The position numbers and the translations under genes are program-made. 12,412 bases of DNA from assembly GCA_028565635.1 (NCBI GenBank), contig JAOXYB010045337.1, positions 1 to 12,412 of the forward strand. The letters run 5' to 3'. Source of the DNA: Phoronis ovalis (Eukaryota; Phoronida; Phoronidae). Below, piece by piece: positions 1 through 9,605 of this stretch (position 1 is its first letter; each line of letters opens with the position of its first letter). The notes beneath the pieces are model-generated. The model searched no databases, had not been told where the DNA came from, and saw only the letters and a program-made list of their open reading frames with translations.

Positions 1-435
1 TGAGAGAATAGTGTCACAAATTCAATGATTTAAGAGTTAAAACTTTTTTGGTAAAAATCTCCCAATAATGATGAGGAAAAAGAACAATGGATAACTGTCT
101 CCATATATTTATAATGTGCTGGAGAAAGGAGAAAAGAACTGTTAGAACGGTCATGTTGCTATGTTGTTTGTATTGATGTGTTAAACGACTGTTATAAAGG
201 CCGATGGCATGTTAACTGTATCTCTCAATAAACATTATTTAAAAGTAAAAACTTTATTTTCTGCATATCTTATTAATTGTCCCTTTTCAATCTTTAACTC
301 CAAATGGTTTAATTAGATAGCTGTTCAAATTTTATGTAACCATCATTATTGCCGGAATTTTACGGGTATCGGCTATAAACTAGTGTATATTATGGTACAT
401 ATAAATCTTTTTGTATCACACCAGTATACAAAGTC
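1..435 (+). other. Non-coding DNA; possible 3' end of an upstream gene
   Basis: No open frame here resembles a protein. A canonical AATAAA hexamer sits at 227-232, followed by a T-rich stretch (about 250-290) that could serve as a downstream element. This could be the 3' UTR and cleavage site of a gene lying left of the window. In DNA this AT-rich an AATAAA is common by chance, so the call is weak without transcript data. Confidence 0.25.
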
Positions 436-555
436 TCATATTTGCCCAAACTTAAACGACATGTAATTTGTATTATACCATGGAGCCCGGCGTTGACGTC
501 ACTAGGGGAAGTCCAATATTCGCCTAAACTTAAAATATAGGTTTGTATTATTAAC
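436..555. repeat. Imperfect direct repeat, two copies about 76-78 bp apart
   Basis: Copy one (about 436-480) and copy two (about 514-555) share the core GCCYAAACTTAAA (444 and 522), followed about 10-15 bases later by TTTGTATTAT (468 and 542). The spacing between copies is 78 bases at the left core and about 75 at the right, so small indels separate them. On the minus strand they translate to two similar peptide segments inside a 74-codon frame at 390-614, which is explained by the repeat and shows no known domain. They look like remnants of a tandem duplication. Confidence 0.5.
494..501. promoter_or_regulatory. Perfect CRE palindrome TGACGTCA
   Basis: An exact 8-bp cAMP-response-element palindrome, the binding site of CREB/ATF bZIP factors. 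It lies about 4.1 kb upstream of the FReD start codon, between the two copies of a direct repeat. A second exact copy is at 3139-3146. Function is unproven; the match is to the motif only. Confidence 0.2.
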
Positions 556-1711
556 TTCATATACCTCCCATATACCTTAGAGTAAAGGTAGTGAGGTTTA
601 TACATCCTGTTCATATTTCGTATTTCATAGAATATCGAGGAAAGGGCGCCTCAAGAAAAGCACAGAGCATCAAAAGATCAGGTAACAAAATATAATTATT
701 AAAAATTTCATTAAAAAATGCTCTACCTGTAAATGGCATTTATTCCACAATTCTATCAAAATTAAACTTTATTTGCAGGAACAAAACAATTAGTTACATT
801 GAAAGACGATGTCATGCGACCCGTTAGGAACAAGTTATTCACACTTTACACTTTCGAATTTTGATCAGTTTAAAAAAATATGTCGATAATTTAACTGCCA
901 GAAATGCTTCACGTATCTGCACCTAAACCTTTAGAAGTATATCATTAAATAAGAACTAAGAAACAACATAAAAATTTGAGACATTAATTATACTTCCTAG
1001 TAGGAAGTTAATTTTGACCATAATTTTTGCTTGAATCTGCAGGGATGTTGGAGTAACTTTTTTTGAAGTTTATTTTTAAAACACGAGTTTTTACCTAAAA
1101 ATTATCCGCCTACTGATTACTTAATCATGTGACTCAAAATGTAAAATGTGCATAACTTGGCTCGAACGGGACTATACATTGAGACTTGGAAGAAGCTGAT
1201 GATAATTCGATTTCCTCTACGCATGTTCTTGACCACGACAATAGACGTGCAACGCGATACAAGACAAGACCCCTAAATTTTAATTACTGACACGTTTTTG
1301 AACATTCATTTTACGTGATTCATTCCCATGTAATTTGTATAATATAAAGGAAATATTATCGTTTCAACAGTACTCATAAGTTGTTATACATTTACAGTTA
1401 TATATTGTCAAAAATATGAATCTAATATATTTTGTATAAGTATATTACATAATGCCATGCTAACTGTATAAATATAAATTATATAAATTATTAAAAACTC
1501 AATTTTAATTTTGGACAGCTGCATAATATTATATTATATTATATCATACCAACTGAAACGATTAATGCGTACATACCAGACATGAGAAACCTTGACCTCA
1601 ACACTCCACCTCTTATACAAGAGTACCGGTCATGCAAGGCAGCAAGGCGAGTTAATAATGTGCTACTGGTTGAAATGGTAATGTTATACATAATGTATCT
1701 GCTTATTTAAA

Positions 1712-1730
1712 AATATATATATATATATAT
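1712..1730. repeat. (TA)n microsatellite
   Basis: A run of about nine alternating TA units, followed by a GTATAT extension. It is a simple-sequence repeat of the kind expected to vary in length between individuals. An ATATT-type pentanucleotide run lies a little upstream at about 1524-1545. Confidence 0.8.
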
Positions 1731-2634
1731 GTATATCCTAATTATATAATATACTTCTAAAGATATAATCGGAGGCAAACTCAGCAGAATGTCCATAAAT
1801 TTTCTCAAGCATAGCCGGAATTGCGACCGACCTACACACCGTGTGTGCATTAACCTTAAAAGCCTTTTATCAACGTTGAACGCTCAGTTATATGCAAAAG
1901 AACATCAAAGCAAATACAAACATGCCAACATCGAACCGACCATGGATCTTAGAAATATGTAAAATTTTGTTAATGTACATTAACCACGAACTATATAGTG
2001 TATAAAACTGCAATTTTGTTTGTTTTTCTTTAATTAATTAGCTGCAGGTTTTAGCTGTTGAATCTAGCCCCGTAAATGGGAACATAACATCCCGGTTTGT
2101 ATCTAAGAATCTAGCTATCTATCATTCGACTTAGTTACTGCTTGAGGCTACAAAAACACTGAACAGAGTCACATCTCACAAGTATACAGTTTGTATAATA
2201 GTATTTGGTATGTTGCCAACTATTAGTAATAATATCAAATTTCGTATCTTTGGTATAACTGAAGGGTGTGGAATATTGATAAGGGAATTGATATCACATA
2301 GGTTGATAAACAAAGTCAGACGGAGATAATCCCAGGAATGAAATCGTTCAGATTCACCCTCGGGTTAAATAATGCTCATTGTTGGTCTCTCAAACATATT
2401 GGCACAAAATTACTGAAATATCATTTGACAAAACAGCGACGTGAGAAATAAAGCACCTCTCTAAAAATTCCATATTTCGAATTAGTCCTTACTGCTGCAG
2501 TGAGGGACCCAGAACTATCCGCGCTAGAGTTAAAACGCAAATTTTTGTCGCTAAAACTATTTTTAGATTTCTCGAACCGGTTTCAACACACTAGTCAAAA
2601 AGAAAACGTATTGCTATAGATTCAAAACAGATAC

Positions 2635-2728
2635 CTTACTGAAAATGATCTATATATTTGACGCGCAGTGATACGGGTTATCAGCACTTTACTGGGAATG
2701 ACCTATTTGACGCGTAGTGATACGGGTT
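2635..2728. repeat. Tandem direct repeat, two copies with period about 52 bp
   Basis: Copies at 2635-2679 and 2688-2728 both run from a TTACTG start through AATGAYCTA and TTTGACGCG to AGTGATACGGGTT. The first has four extra bases (an added TATA) in the middle. The 3' half is nearly identical: TTTGACGCGYAGTGATACGGGTT differs by one base. The GC content is higher than the surroundings. No coding potential is seen. Confidence 0.7.
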
Positions 2729-3138
2729 CTTTCTACCGGTTTTCATTTGTTCGTGTCAATTTAGGAAATATATTAAATTGCTGCAAAACGACGGAAAATT
2801 TGTATGACCTCAAAGTGACGCAGCCAAGGCACTGAAACATCCACCCCTACTAGAGAGTTTCGGAATAGTCACCTGAGACAAATAGCCCATCAATGTTTAA
2901 GTTACTTTATAGTAATACGTAAATAACAACTAGTTACCATGGTAATCATTTGTTTTCGATTCCACTTAACATTTTAGTGTAAAACAAGTCTTATAAAGTC
3001 ATTCATCCCATTCACATTTATGTTTCTCTATCACGCCCGTCTCACTTATGCCTAAGTACAATGTCCTCTCGTTAGCAACGAATACATTCCATACGTTATA
3101 TATACTAACAGCACAGATTTACAATTATGTATTTAGGA

Positions 3139-3146
3139 TGACGTCA
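3139..3146. promoter_or_regulatory. Perfect CRE palindrome TGACGTCA (second copy)
   Basis: The second exact TGACGTCA in the window, about 1.4 kb upstream of the putative transcription start of the FReD gene. This is a CREB/ATF-type motif. It is the better placed of the two to act as a distal element for that gene, but this is only a motif match. Confidence 0.25.
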
Positions 3147-3761
3147 TTTATAAGATGACACTTTTTATGCCAAAGTGAGGTTACGGTGGGGCACTAGAAA
3201 ATAACTGCGTAGACTGATAAACATTCACAACTTTTGAAATTCAAAATCCTCTTGGGTCGCTTAAGCTGATACAAATATTTATAGATAACGAAAGTATACC
3301 ATTGCGGCTTTGGTTTTGTTCAGGGCAAATTATGCAAAGCATTTATTTTGTGGGGACTTAGTGGTAATTGTGCAGCTCAATAACACACTGTAGCTGCATA
3401 AAAAACGATCATGCAGTCGTCTGTCTTGTATACCATGGCCATTCATCACAAGCAGCGGTCAAGAAACAAAAATAGCGGTGCTTTAGATTATTGCTATCTA
3501 ATAGATACCAAGTATATCTCTTGACTACGTATTGCATGTTATATATCTTCCATTTAAACTTTTGAAATAGCCTGAGAAATGTGAACCAGAATCGCTGATC
3601 CGTTTTTCAATTTCACTTCAGATGAATTCTAAAATAGAAAAGTCGTGAGAAATCGCATACCCTTGATATTCTGATAATGACTGTTTAGACCGACCTAGTT
3701 TTAAGACCCGACATACATTGTGACACTGTTAGTTTTCTTGCTTACTCAAGCCAGTCAGATG

Positions 3762-4150
3762 GGGGGGGAGGTGCGTTGGGCATGCGAAATGAGAGGAATA
3801 TATTTAATGATAACACACCTCCCTTTTGAAAAGGAAGTACCATTAATATAATGTTAACGCACCCCCCTTTTGAAACCGTAACGCACGCCCCTTTTGAAAT
3901 AGTAACGCACACCCCTTTTGAAATGACGGGAAAACACGCGCACCCCCACGTTGGAACAGAAAGAATTGTTTACGTTAGCACTTATGGGCGTATTGTAACA
4001 ATAGGAGTGGAAATGGTCTTTTTTTTTGCTTGTCATTTTTTTCCTGGCAGCACAGAGACGTTTCATTGACCTTTTTCGATTACTGAACTGATATTTTCTG
4101 ACATCGGTAATTCTAAAAACACCACAAAAGCACCCCCCTTTTGAAAAAGT
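3762..4150. repeat. C-rich 24-bp tandem repeat with outlying copies
   Basis: Three contiguous 24-bp units begin at 3856, 3880 and 3904. Each carries an AACGCAC start, a C-run, then CCTTTTGAAA. Single diverged copies of the same core lie at about 3812-3834 and 4130-4146. A run of eight G starts at about 3762 and a T9 run lies near 4019. Because 24 is a multiple of three, both strands stay open across the units, giving eight-residue peptide repeats (frames at 3851-4069 plus and 3854-4066 minus). Those frames are artefacts of the repeat rather than genes. Confidence 0.75.
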
Positions 4151-4536
4151 GTCTGACGGCCCTGCTTACTATTCATAATTGCTGTGAATATATGAACTGC
4201 ATTTTTGCAGTGGTCTTACCTCAAAATTTATAAATGCAAACGTTTGGAAATAGTTTCCATACTTTGGTAACCGTCCGTTTTGGGATTATATTTGGATTTT
4301 CAAAAATATCGGTAACGAAATACTTGACTGACAAAGTAGACACTTTGCAAATTCATCCCTATCTATAGAAAATATAGATATTTTACTAAAATATGGATTT
4401 AAATATATGTACACTTAAATCTATCTCTAGACACCCCCCGCAGTCGAAACCATGCGCAATGCGTATGGCCTGGCGTCCTCAATTACAAAAATAGAATCAC
4501 ACCTGTCAAGCTCTTTCTTTACCCTTGCTAATATTT
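4151..4536. other. Proximal upstream flank of the FReD gene
   Basis: About 390 bases with no coding potential between the C-rich repeat and the putative core promoter. They are mostly AT-rich, with a short C-rich patch at about 4431-4475. Any proximal immune-response elements would be expected here, but no unambiguous NF-kB-type or GATA cluster was identified by eye. Confidence 0.5.
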
Positions 4537-4573
4537 CATATAAGTCTTACGAATTTAGTCAATTATGCAGTTC
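4537..4573 (+). promoter_or_regulatory. Possible core promoter: TATA-like box plus initiator
   Basis: TATAAG (4539-4544, within CATATAAG) lies 30 bases before the A of an initiator-like GCAGTTC (4567-4573, A at 4569). This is the classic spacing of a TATA box at -30 to a start site. It would give an 80-base 5' UTR ending at the ATG at 4650. The TATTTAAA at about 4630 is a stronger TATA look-alike but sits only about 20 bases before the ATG, too close to serve this start codon. The call rests on motif and spacing only. Confidence 0.3.
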
Positions 4574-4649
4574 ATGAGCTGTACAAACGCAAGTAAAGTC
4601 TTCTGTTAGCTATTGGCAGCTTACATTTGTATTTAAACGTGAAGTAAAC

Positions 4650-5061
4650 ATGTATCCCTTGTATTACATGTTGGTAATGGTTTCAGTTGTGATGGTTGGT
4701 GCCCAGAGTCAACTCAACCAGCCATGCCAAATGACCATAACAGTTCCAAAAGAAAGTGTACAAGGGGTTTGCCAGGCAAAAACCGATTCTCAACAGGAAC
4801 TGCAACGTTTACAGAATGAAATCAACGGAGTGTCCATCGCCAACCTCGCCTTGCGAAATGAAATAAGAAATGTGGATTCGTCTCTGCAAAATGTAGCTAA
4901 TGTGGTCAGAAGTTTAGTGAGTGAAGTGAACAATTGGCGAAATCAGTCAGGAAACCACTCGAAAACGTTACCACCAGTAACAGCATCAGCCCTACCCCCG
5001 TTAACAACTACACCAGTACGGCTAACTACAAAGATAGCGCCACGGTCGAATTTACCGGTTG
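4650..5061 (+). CDS. Exon 1 of secreted fibrinogen-related protein: signal peptide, coiled coil, linker
   Basis: Encodes residues 1-137 plus the first base of codon 138. Residues 1 to about 19 form a hydrophobic signal peptide (rich in Met, Val, Leu, Tyr) with a likely cleavage near GAQS. About residues 47-97 are a Leu/Ile/Val heptad-like amphipathic stretch (Leu51, Leu54, Ile58, Leu66, Ile72, Leu79, Val86, Leu89, Val93), read as a coiled coil for oligomerisation. Cys26 and Cys41 could make interchain disulfides. Sequons are NQS (98-100) and NHS (102-104). Residues 105-137 are a Thr/Pro/Ser-rich linker, possibly O-glycosylated. The ATG has A at -3 (AAACATG) and no earlier in-frame start gives a signal peptide. 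The donor G|GTACGT at 5062 leaves phase 1 and joins exon 2 to make the Asp of the FReD Asp-Cys start. A second GT at 5066 would not give this join. Without splicing the frame stops at 5067-5069. Confidence 0.85.
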
Positions 5062-5544
5062 GTACGTAACTCTTTTAATTGTATTCCATATATTCGAATA
5101 AGGCACAAATGTTCGTTCTTGTAAAACATGCAGTCTATTTCACTGTCTTCTTAGGCAGTTAATAATATATTTACGTGAAGAACGTTCCATCAATTACAAT
5201 AAAAGTACTAGAGACTAGTCCAGTTAATAATTGTATAATTCACATGTAATATACTGTTTGCATACACTTGGTGGAATCACCAGTCGCAGGCTCAAGTTAC
5301 CAAACATGTCTCATTTTGCGAACACACAAAGAAGAGCTCCCCGTTATCTAACACAATGCGTTCACATATCGAGTAAAAAAACAAAAATATAATTTTTAGT
5401 AGAGGATGCAGGATTTTCTGAAAGGAAGGCGCGCATTTATTTTACAGGATTATTCATTTATGCAAGATGTGTAACAAATAAAATAAGCACACCTTTACAG
5501 AGATACAACCAATACTTTTTATTTTAGGAGGGAGATTTGTTTTT

Positions 5545-5640
5545 AGTTGAGTGAGGTTGCGGGATTGCGGGACCACTCGGCGCTCGGCCTTGGTCGAACA
5601 TAGGGGTTGATGCGGGAAGGGATCGTCCTTCGAATAGGGG
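5545..5640. other. GC-rich island inside an AT-rich intron
   Basis: About 95 bases with clearly higher G+C than the flanks, including GCGGGATTGCGGGACC and CTCGGCGCTCGGCC. On the minus strand it keeps a frame open (5454-5696, 80 codons) with no recognisable motif. It may be a fragment of an inserted element. It does not fold by eye into a tRNA cloverleaf and no insertion borders were found. Confidence 0.35.
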
Positions 5641-7885
5641 GAGAAGTTGTTGATGTTTTTTCCTTCAATTACTCTTTTTGGACAACATTTAAGCACATAT
5701 TGTTTCCAATAAATGCTAATTTTATCTGCAATAGGTTGATAAATTTAATTATAGACCTGTCGCTACTTAATATCATTGGTCTTTCAAGAACGGAGACAGG
5801 ACAACAATTTGACAATATGGAAATTATCACTGCAGCAACTATCTAACTATAGCTATAAATCATACATGAGAGTACCCAGGCGTGTGGCTCTTGATATTTC
5901 AGTTGTTTTATACCGAAAATATTTATAAACATTTCTAAACTCATCGGATTTAAGAATGGTCTTTATAGAAATATTGTATATACATTTATTATATAATTTG
6001 TAAAGTGTTAGTGTATTAGTTACAATAAATTAAATATTAAAATAATTTTATTTTTCCGCGCCCGATGGTAAATCCACCCATGAATTTTGTTGGTCTAAGA
6101 AATACCCTCATTTTGTAATTTATATTAATATTTCAATACATATGTATGCATAATTGCTTGTCAGTATTGTTTGTCAGTTTGATTAAATTTAACCGTTTAG
6201 TACATTTCTAAAGCTAGGGTGTGCATAGAACAGATGAGTGCTGAGATTGAAAGAGTTTGACGGTGACGCTCTCATATCAGACATATGCATGTAAATTGTT
6301 AATTCCTAGACACATTTGGCAAAGACGTTTTGGTTCTATGTCAGCTTTTCAGACTAAGAATTTCTTCAAATTAAAATTGAAAATGCAGTCGTTCTACATA
6401 CCATACTATCAGTATGTATCGTTCACACCCTTAAACTTTATCTTTTTTATTTTGTTGGTTGTGCAATGGTGCTTCCTTACGAATGTTTCTTGCACTAATA
6501 TTTAATATGATTGTTAATTTTGAAAAGTTTATTATATTTTTTCCATGTTACTGGATATGTTATTGTACCTTGCTTTTTACTACAGTTATATTATATTTAA
6601 CGAGATAAAGTGCTTTTTATATTAAAAAAATGCTATAATTGCAAAACTGCAATGGACCTTTTATGAATATAAGACTGTAAAAATTTGCATTATATTTATT
6701 TATTTGCAATCATGTCTTTTTATTGCATTTATCGAAAACAAGATCGTGAATTAACATGAAAAAGGATACAAAATGTTACCACAAGGAACAAAAGGGAGAA
6801 AAAACGAAAGGTTTTCCCCTTTTATTTCTTTTTATAATAGTTGTTTAGGTTTTCATCATTGTACGCGCATTGTTACTTTCGTTATTTTAAGCATATGGTA
6901 GTTTTATCAATATACATCCTACTCGTCTTATCTTATCCACGAAATATAACACCTGCATTTTGTTATTCTACGTTACTCTCAGTGTACAATGTATCTTTTA
7001 TCTTTCGTATCAAAATGAGCCCGGCTCGCTTTATCTGATCTATGAGATTTCCCACCTGCTTTTCATAATGCTACGTCACACAAAATCGGTCTTGAAAGAA
7101 AAAGCGAATCTAAATAGAATAAAATTGTCTGACCGTAATAACAACTAGCCTCTGGCCTCGCAGTTATTCCCGAAACATGGTTAAACGTATATTAGTGAAC
7201 TGCCCTGAGTGTCAGTGCCTATAAATCCTAGCTTATATCTTTTAAAATGTTTATAGTTTCTTATCTCTAAATTCAAATTTGATATCTGATCGTTACGGTA
7301 GCTTATTTGTAGATTCTGAAACATCTCGGTTATTCCTTTGATCTTCCGCCTGGATACACTTCCAGAACTAGAAGCAAGTGACAGCCAATGAGAAGTCGCG
7401 AGAACCAAATTTATATCAATAACTACGAAGCTTTTATATGGCAATATGTAACCATTTTTGTTACAAAAAATACTTACAGTATTTTAAGCATGACGTGCAC
7501 TTTTCGAGAATGTTTACCATGGGATATATATGGTTTTCGCCAAAAAAAAACACGAACGTGTGGTATATTTTTCGAAAGCAATTTTTACCATTGGTTATAT
7601 TTTTTACGTGGAGCCTGACACCCTCACCAATTTTTTTTTGTCAAACCCGCCCCCGAAATCAAAATGGCTCGCACTCCAGATTTCCTTTTTATGTCTCAAA
7701 GAAGCTACATCTCAAATTTCATGATTGTATCTGCTCCGTAAACATATTGTCTTGAAAGGGATTTTGTAACAGATTTCGAAAATAATAATTTAATGTAATG
7801 ATCTTTACTGGTTGGTTATTACAACAGTTGTTATAATTATAGTTGAGTTGACCAATTTGTGCTAGCACAAATAGACACGTACCAT

Positions 7886-7990
7886 AGATTATTATTTAGC
7901 ATAAATGTTATTTTGATCTCAATATTATGAATTTGTCTTTATATGTTGCTTTTTACGACAGGCAGATTATTACTTAGCATACACGTTAAA
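7886..7990. repeat. Imperfect direct repeat, period 78 bp
   Basis: AGATTATTATTTAGCATAAA (7886-7905) recurs as AGATTATTACTTAGCATACA (7964-7983). Both continue into a GTTA/TTTGAT-type segment. Two diverged copies side by side suggest an old local duplication within intron 1. Confidence 0.55.
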
Positions 7991-8009
7991 TTTGATGTCA
8001 TCTCGCGAA

Positions 8010-8047
8010 AGTATTTTTGCTGCCAAACAAGAAGATGGCAGCAATAC
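8010..8047. repeat. Short perfect inverted repeat (hairpin)
   Basis: TTGCTGCCA (8017-8025) pairs exactly with TGGCAGCAA (8036-8044) across a 10-base loop. The flanking AGTATT (8010-8015) and ATACT (8043-8047) extend the stem if three bases are bulged. It is too short and isolated to call a microRNA precursor, but it is the cleanest small hairpin in intron 1. Confidence 0.5.
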
Positions 8048-8399
8048 TGATAGACTGGCGTGGTCGATTTTCTATGTATAATATAGCTACATTATGTTAG
8101 ACATTATGTCATGTTTACTTGTAAGCAATTTACTTGTAAGCATATTTCTGTTTACACTATATTTTTTGTTATCTCGTGTATATGGTGAAATATATATTAT
8201 TTCAATAAATGAAAGTAAAGAGTATCTACTTTCAATTTTTGCGCAAAAAGATAATATTATAGTTAGGCTACTTTAAAGAAATCCTCATACAAAAGTTTAT
8301 GAGATATGCTAATTTATCGCTTTCTCAAAGTCTATTCGGGATGACATTTTAATAATGGTGATTTTTTTCTTGAAGCTTTGTCCCAAGCTGCAGTTATAA

Positions 8400-9340
8400 A
8401 AAATGGTTCCGTCTTCCTTATTCGAATCAAAATCGATTAAGGAAAAAGGAAATGGTTCACTTTTCCTTCATAGTCAAATACTGAAAATCGAAAATAACAA
8501 TTAAGTTGGTTCCTTTTTCCAAAACATAAACAAACAAAACAAAACCCTCATACCTCAATGTCGAGTCAAATAAAGACAATTGAATAGTTTCCTTTTTTCC
8601 TATTCGATTTTAATCGAGTAAAGAAAAAGGCACAATTTCTTTATTAGATTCTTCATTCGAATAAAGAAAAGATTACATTTCTTTTTTGCTTATTCGATTT
8701 TGATTCGAATTCCTTATGCAAAGTAAATGTTCCTTTTTCATTATTCGATTTTTCATTCAAATAGGGAGAAGGGAAATGATTCATAATTAAAATCGAATAA
8801 GGGAGAAGGAAACATTAATTTCATTTTTCCTTGTTCGATTTTGGAGTCGGAAAAGGAAAAAGGAAACATTTTCTTTTCGCTTATTTGATTTTGAACCGCT
8901 TTTCTTTGTCCTTATTCAAATCAGAATCGATATGTTTCCTTTTACCTTATTCGAACTCTTTCCTGTTTTCTTATTGAAATAAAATCGAATAAGGAAAAAA
9001 GGAAATGATTCCTTTTGCCTTATTCAACTCGACATTGAGGTTTTTAAGACACAAATGAGTTGTTTTCCTTTCCTAAACCTTCAATAGAATAAGGAACCTG
9101 AAGCAGCTCATGTTTGCTTATTGAATAAAGAAAAAATAAAATATTAAGAGGAAAAGGGAGCCAACTCAATTGTCATTTCAAGTATTGGTTTTGAATAAGG
9201 AAAAGGGGGTATTTCCTTTTTCTTACTCAATTTTTGAGCCAAAAAATATCAAAATTGATTAATGAAATGGAAAACGTTCCTTTTTCATCATCAGATCAAT
9301 TTTTGAATAAGGAAAAAGGAACTTAGTTGACATTGAAGTA
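8400..9340. repeat. Fold-back array of palindromic TTCCTTATTCGA / TCGAATAAGGAA units
   Basis: About 0.95 kb built from many diverged copies of a palindromic unit. One half reads roughly TTCCTTTTTCCTTATTCGA and its reverse complement follows after a short T- or A-rich spacer. An example is TTCCTTATTCGA (8414-8425) against TCGATTAAGGAA (8433-8444); others lie near 8600-8632, 8733-8775, 8790-8866, 8970-9005 and 9290-9325. Larger nested inverted repeats overlie these. CCTCAATGTCGAGT (8553-8566) is exactly complementary to 9027-9040. Bases 8491-8520 are the inverted copy of about 9150-9179 with roughly five mismatches, all transitions. The AACTYRRYTGACATT-type end sequence recurs again near 9320-9340. 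No coding capacity is present. It resembles a fold-back or MITE-like element or an amplified satellite; the family is not recognised. Confidence 0.8.
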
Positions 9341-9457
9341 TTTGTCTTTTACGTGTAAATAGAAAAGTGAAAACTGTAACATTTTTTAAATACTCAATAT
9401 GTCTCATATTTTATTATTGATGACAAATACAAATACATTTTGTTGGAAACGTTTCAG

Positions 9458-9605
9458 ACTGCATGGATGTATATATGCGCGGCAATACTACGTCTGGCGT
9501 GTATACAATTTTACCACAGGGAACTCTATGGAAATTTCGAGCATTCTGTGAAAACGGTTGGACTTATATTCAAAGAAGAACAACTGGGAAATTGGATTTT
9601 AAAAG
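9458..9605 (+). CDS. Exon 2: start of the fibrinogen C-terminal domain
   Basis: 148 bases encoding residues 138-186 and two bases of Arg187. The acceptor is TTTCAG ending at 9457 and the donor is AG|GTAGTA at 9606. The protein opens with Asp138-Cys139-x-Asp-Val-Tyr, then Ser150-Gly151-Val152-Tyr153-Thr-Ile, the hallmark start of fibrinogen-related domains. Later come Phe167-Cys168, Gly171-Trp172-Thr and Ile175-Gln-Arg-Arg, ending in Leu-Asp-Phe-Lys-Arg, matching the family's GWTVIQRR..G..DF block. Cys139 and Cys168 should form the first domain disulfide. NTT (147-149) is a sequon. Odd: Cys168 and Trp172 are only four residues apart, whereas the family usually has about nine (Cys-Asp-Met-x-Thr-Asp-Gly-Gly-Gly-Trp), so that loop is shortened. 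The left border sits about 120 bases after the palindromic array. Confidence 0.92.

Larger units (their letters stand above)
556..3761. other. Intergenic AT-rich DNA with no supportable gene
   Basis: About 3.2 kb in which no frame of meaningful length or recognisable protein is seen on either strand. It contains low-complexity AT stretches (an ATATT-type run about 1524-1545 and a TA microsatellite about 1712-1730), one short direct repeat pair (2635-2728) and a second CRE palindrome (3139-3146). A short, locally GC-richer patch at about 1190-1300 has a 34-codon open stretch but lacks exon borders. It is read as the upstream flank of the FReD gene. Confidence 0.6.
5062..9457 (+). other. Intron 1 of the FReD gene, 4.4 kb
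   Basis: Bordered by GTACGT at 5062 and TTTCAG ending at 9457. It is strongly AT-rich with no protein I recognise; the open frames of 60-105 codons inside it (for example 5607-5846, 6257-6505, 7438-7755 and 8094-8276) have low-complexity AT-driven translations and are not called as genes. Contents by position: a GC-rich island (about 5545-5640), ordinary AT-rich sequence (5641-7880), a diverged 78-bp direct repeat (7886-7990), a hairpin (8010-8047), and the palindromic array (about 8400-9340). An unseen small linker exon of phase 1-1 cannot be excluded, but the direct exon 1 to exon 2 join already gives a canonical FReD start. Confidence 0.75.

Noticed and set aside
390-614. 74-codon minus-strand frame
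   Set aside because: Low-complexity translation containing a duplicated segment that reflects the direct repeat at 436-555; no domain seen.
1190-1300. 34-codon plus-strand stretch of coding-like composition (Leu-Glu-Glu-Ala-Asp-Asp start)
   Set aside because: Stops lie directly before and after it, no good acceptor or donor borders it, and the peptide matches no family I know.
3851-4069. Overlapping plus and minus frames of about 70 codons with eight-residue peptide repeats
   Set aside because: They are explained entirely by the 24-bp DNA repeat staying open on both strands; no start context or splice signals support a gene.
5565-5625. tRNA-like appearance of the GC island (GGTCGAAC near 5591)
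   Set aside because: No cloverleaf arms or A box could be paired by eye, and the B-box match is incomplete.
5607-8276. Several 60-105 codon frames in intron 1 (for example 5607-5846, 6257-6505, 6841-7038, 7438-7755, 8094-8276)
   Set aside because: Phe/Ile/Tyr/Leu-rich translations typical of AT-rich non-coding DNA, often overlapping each other in different frames, with no motifs or splice support.
8400-9340. CRISPR-like reading of the palindromic array
   Set aside because: Units are diverged, face both ways and have no constant-length unique spacers; the context is a eukaryotic intron.
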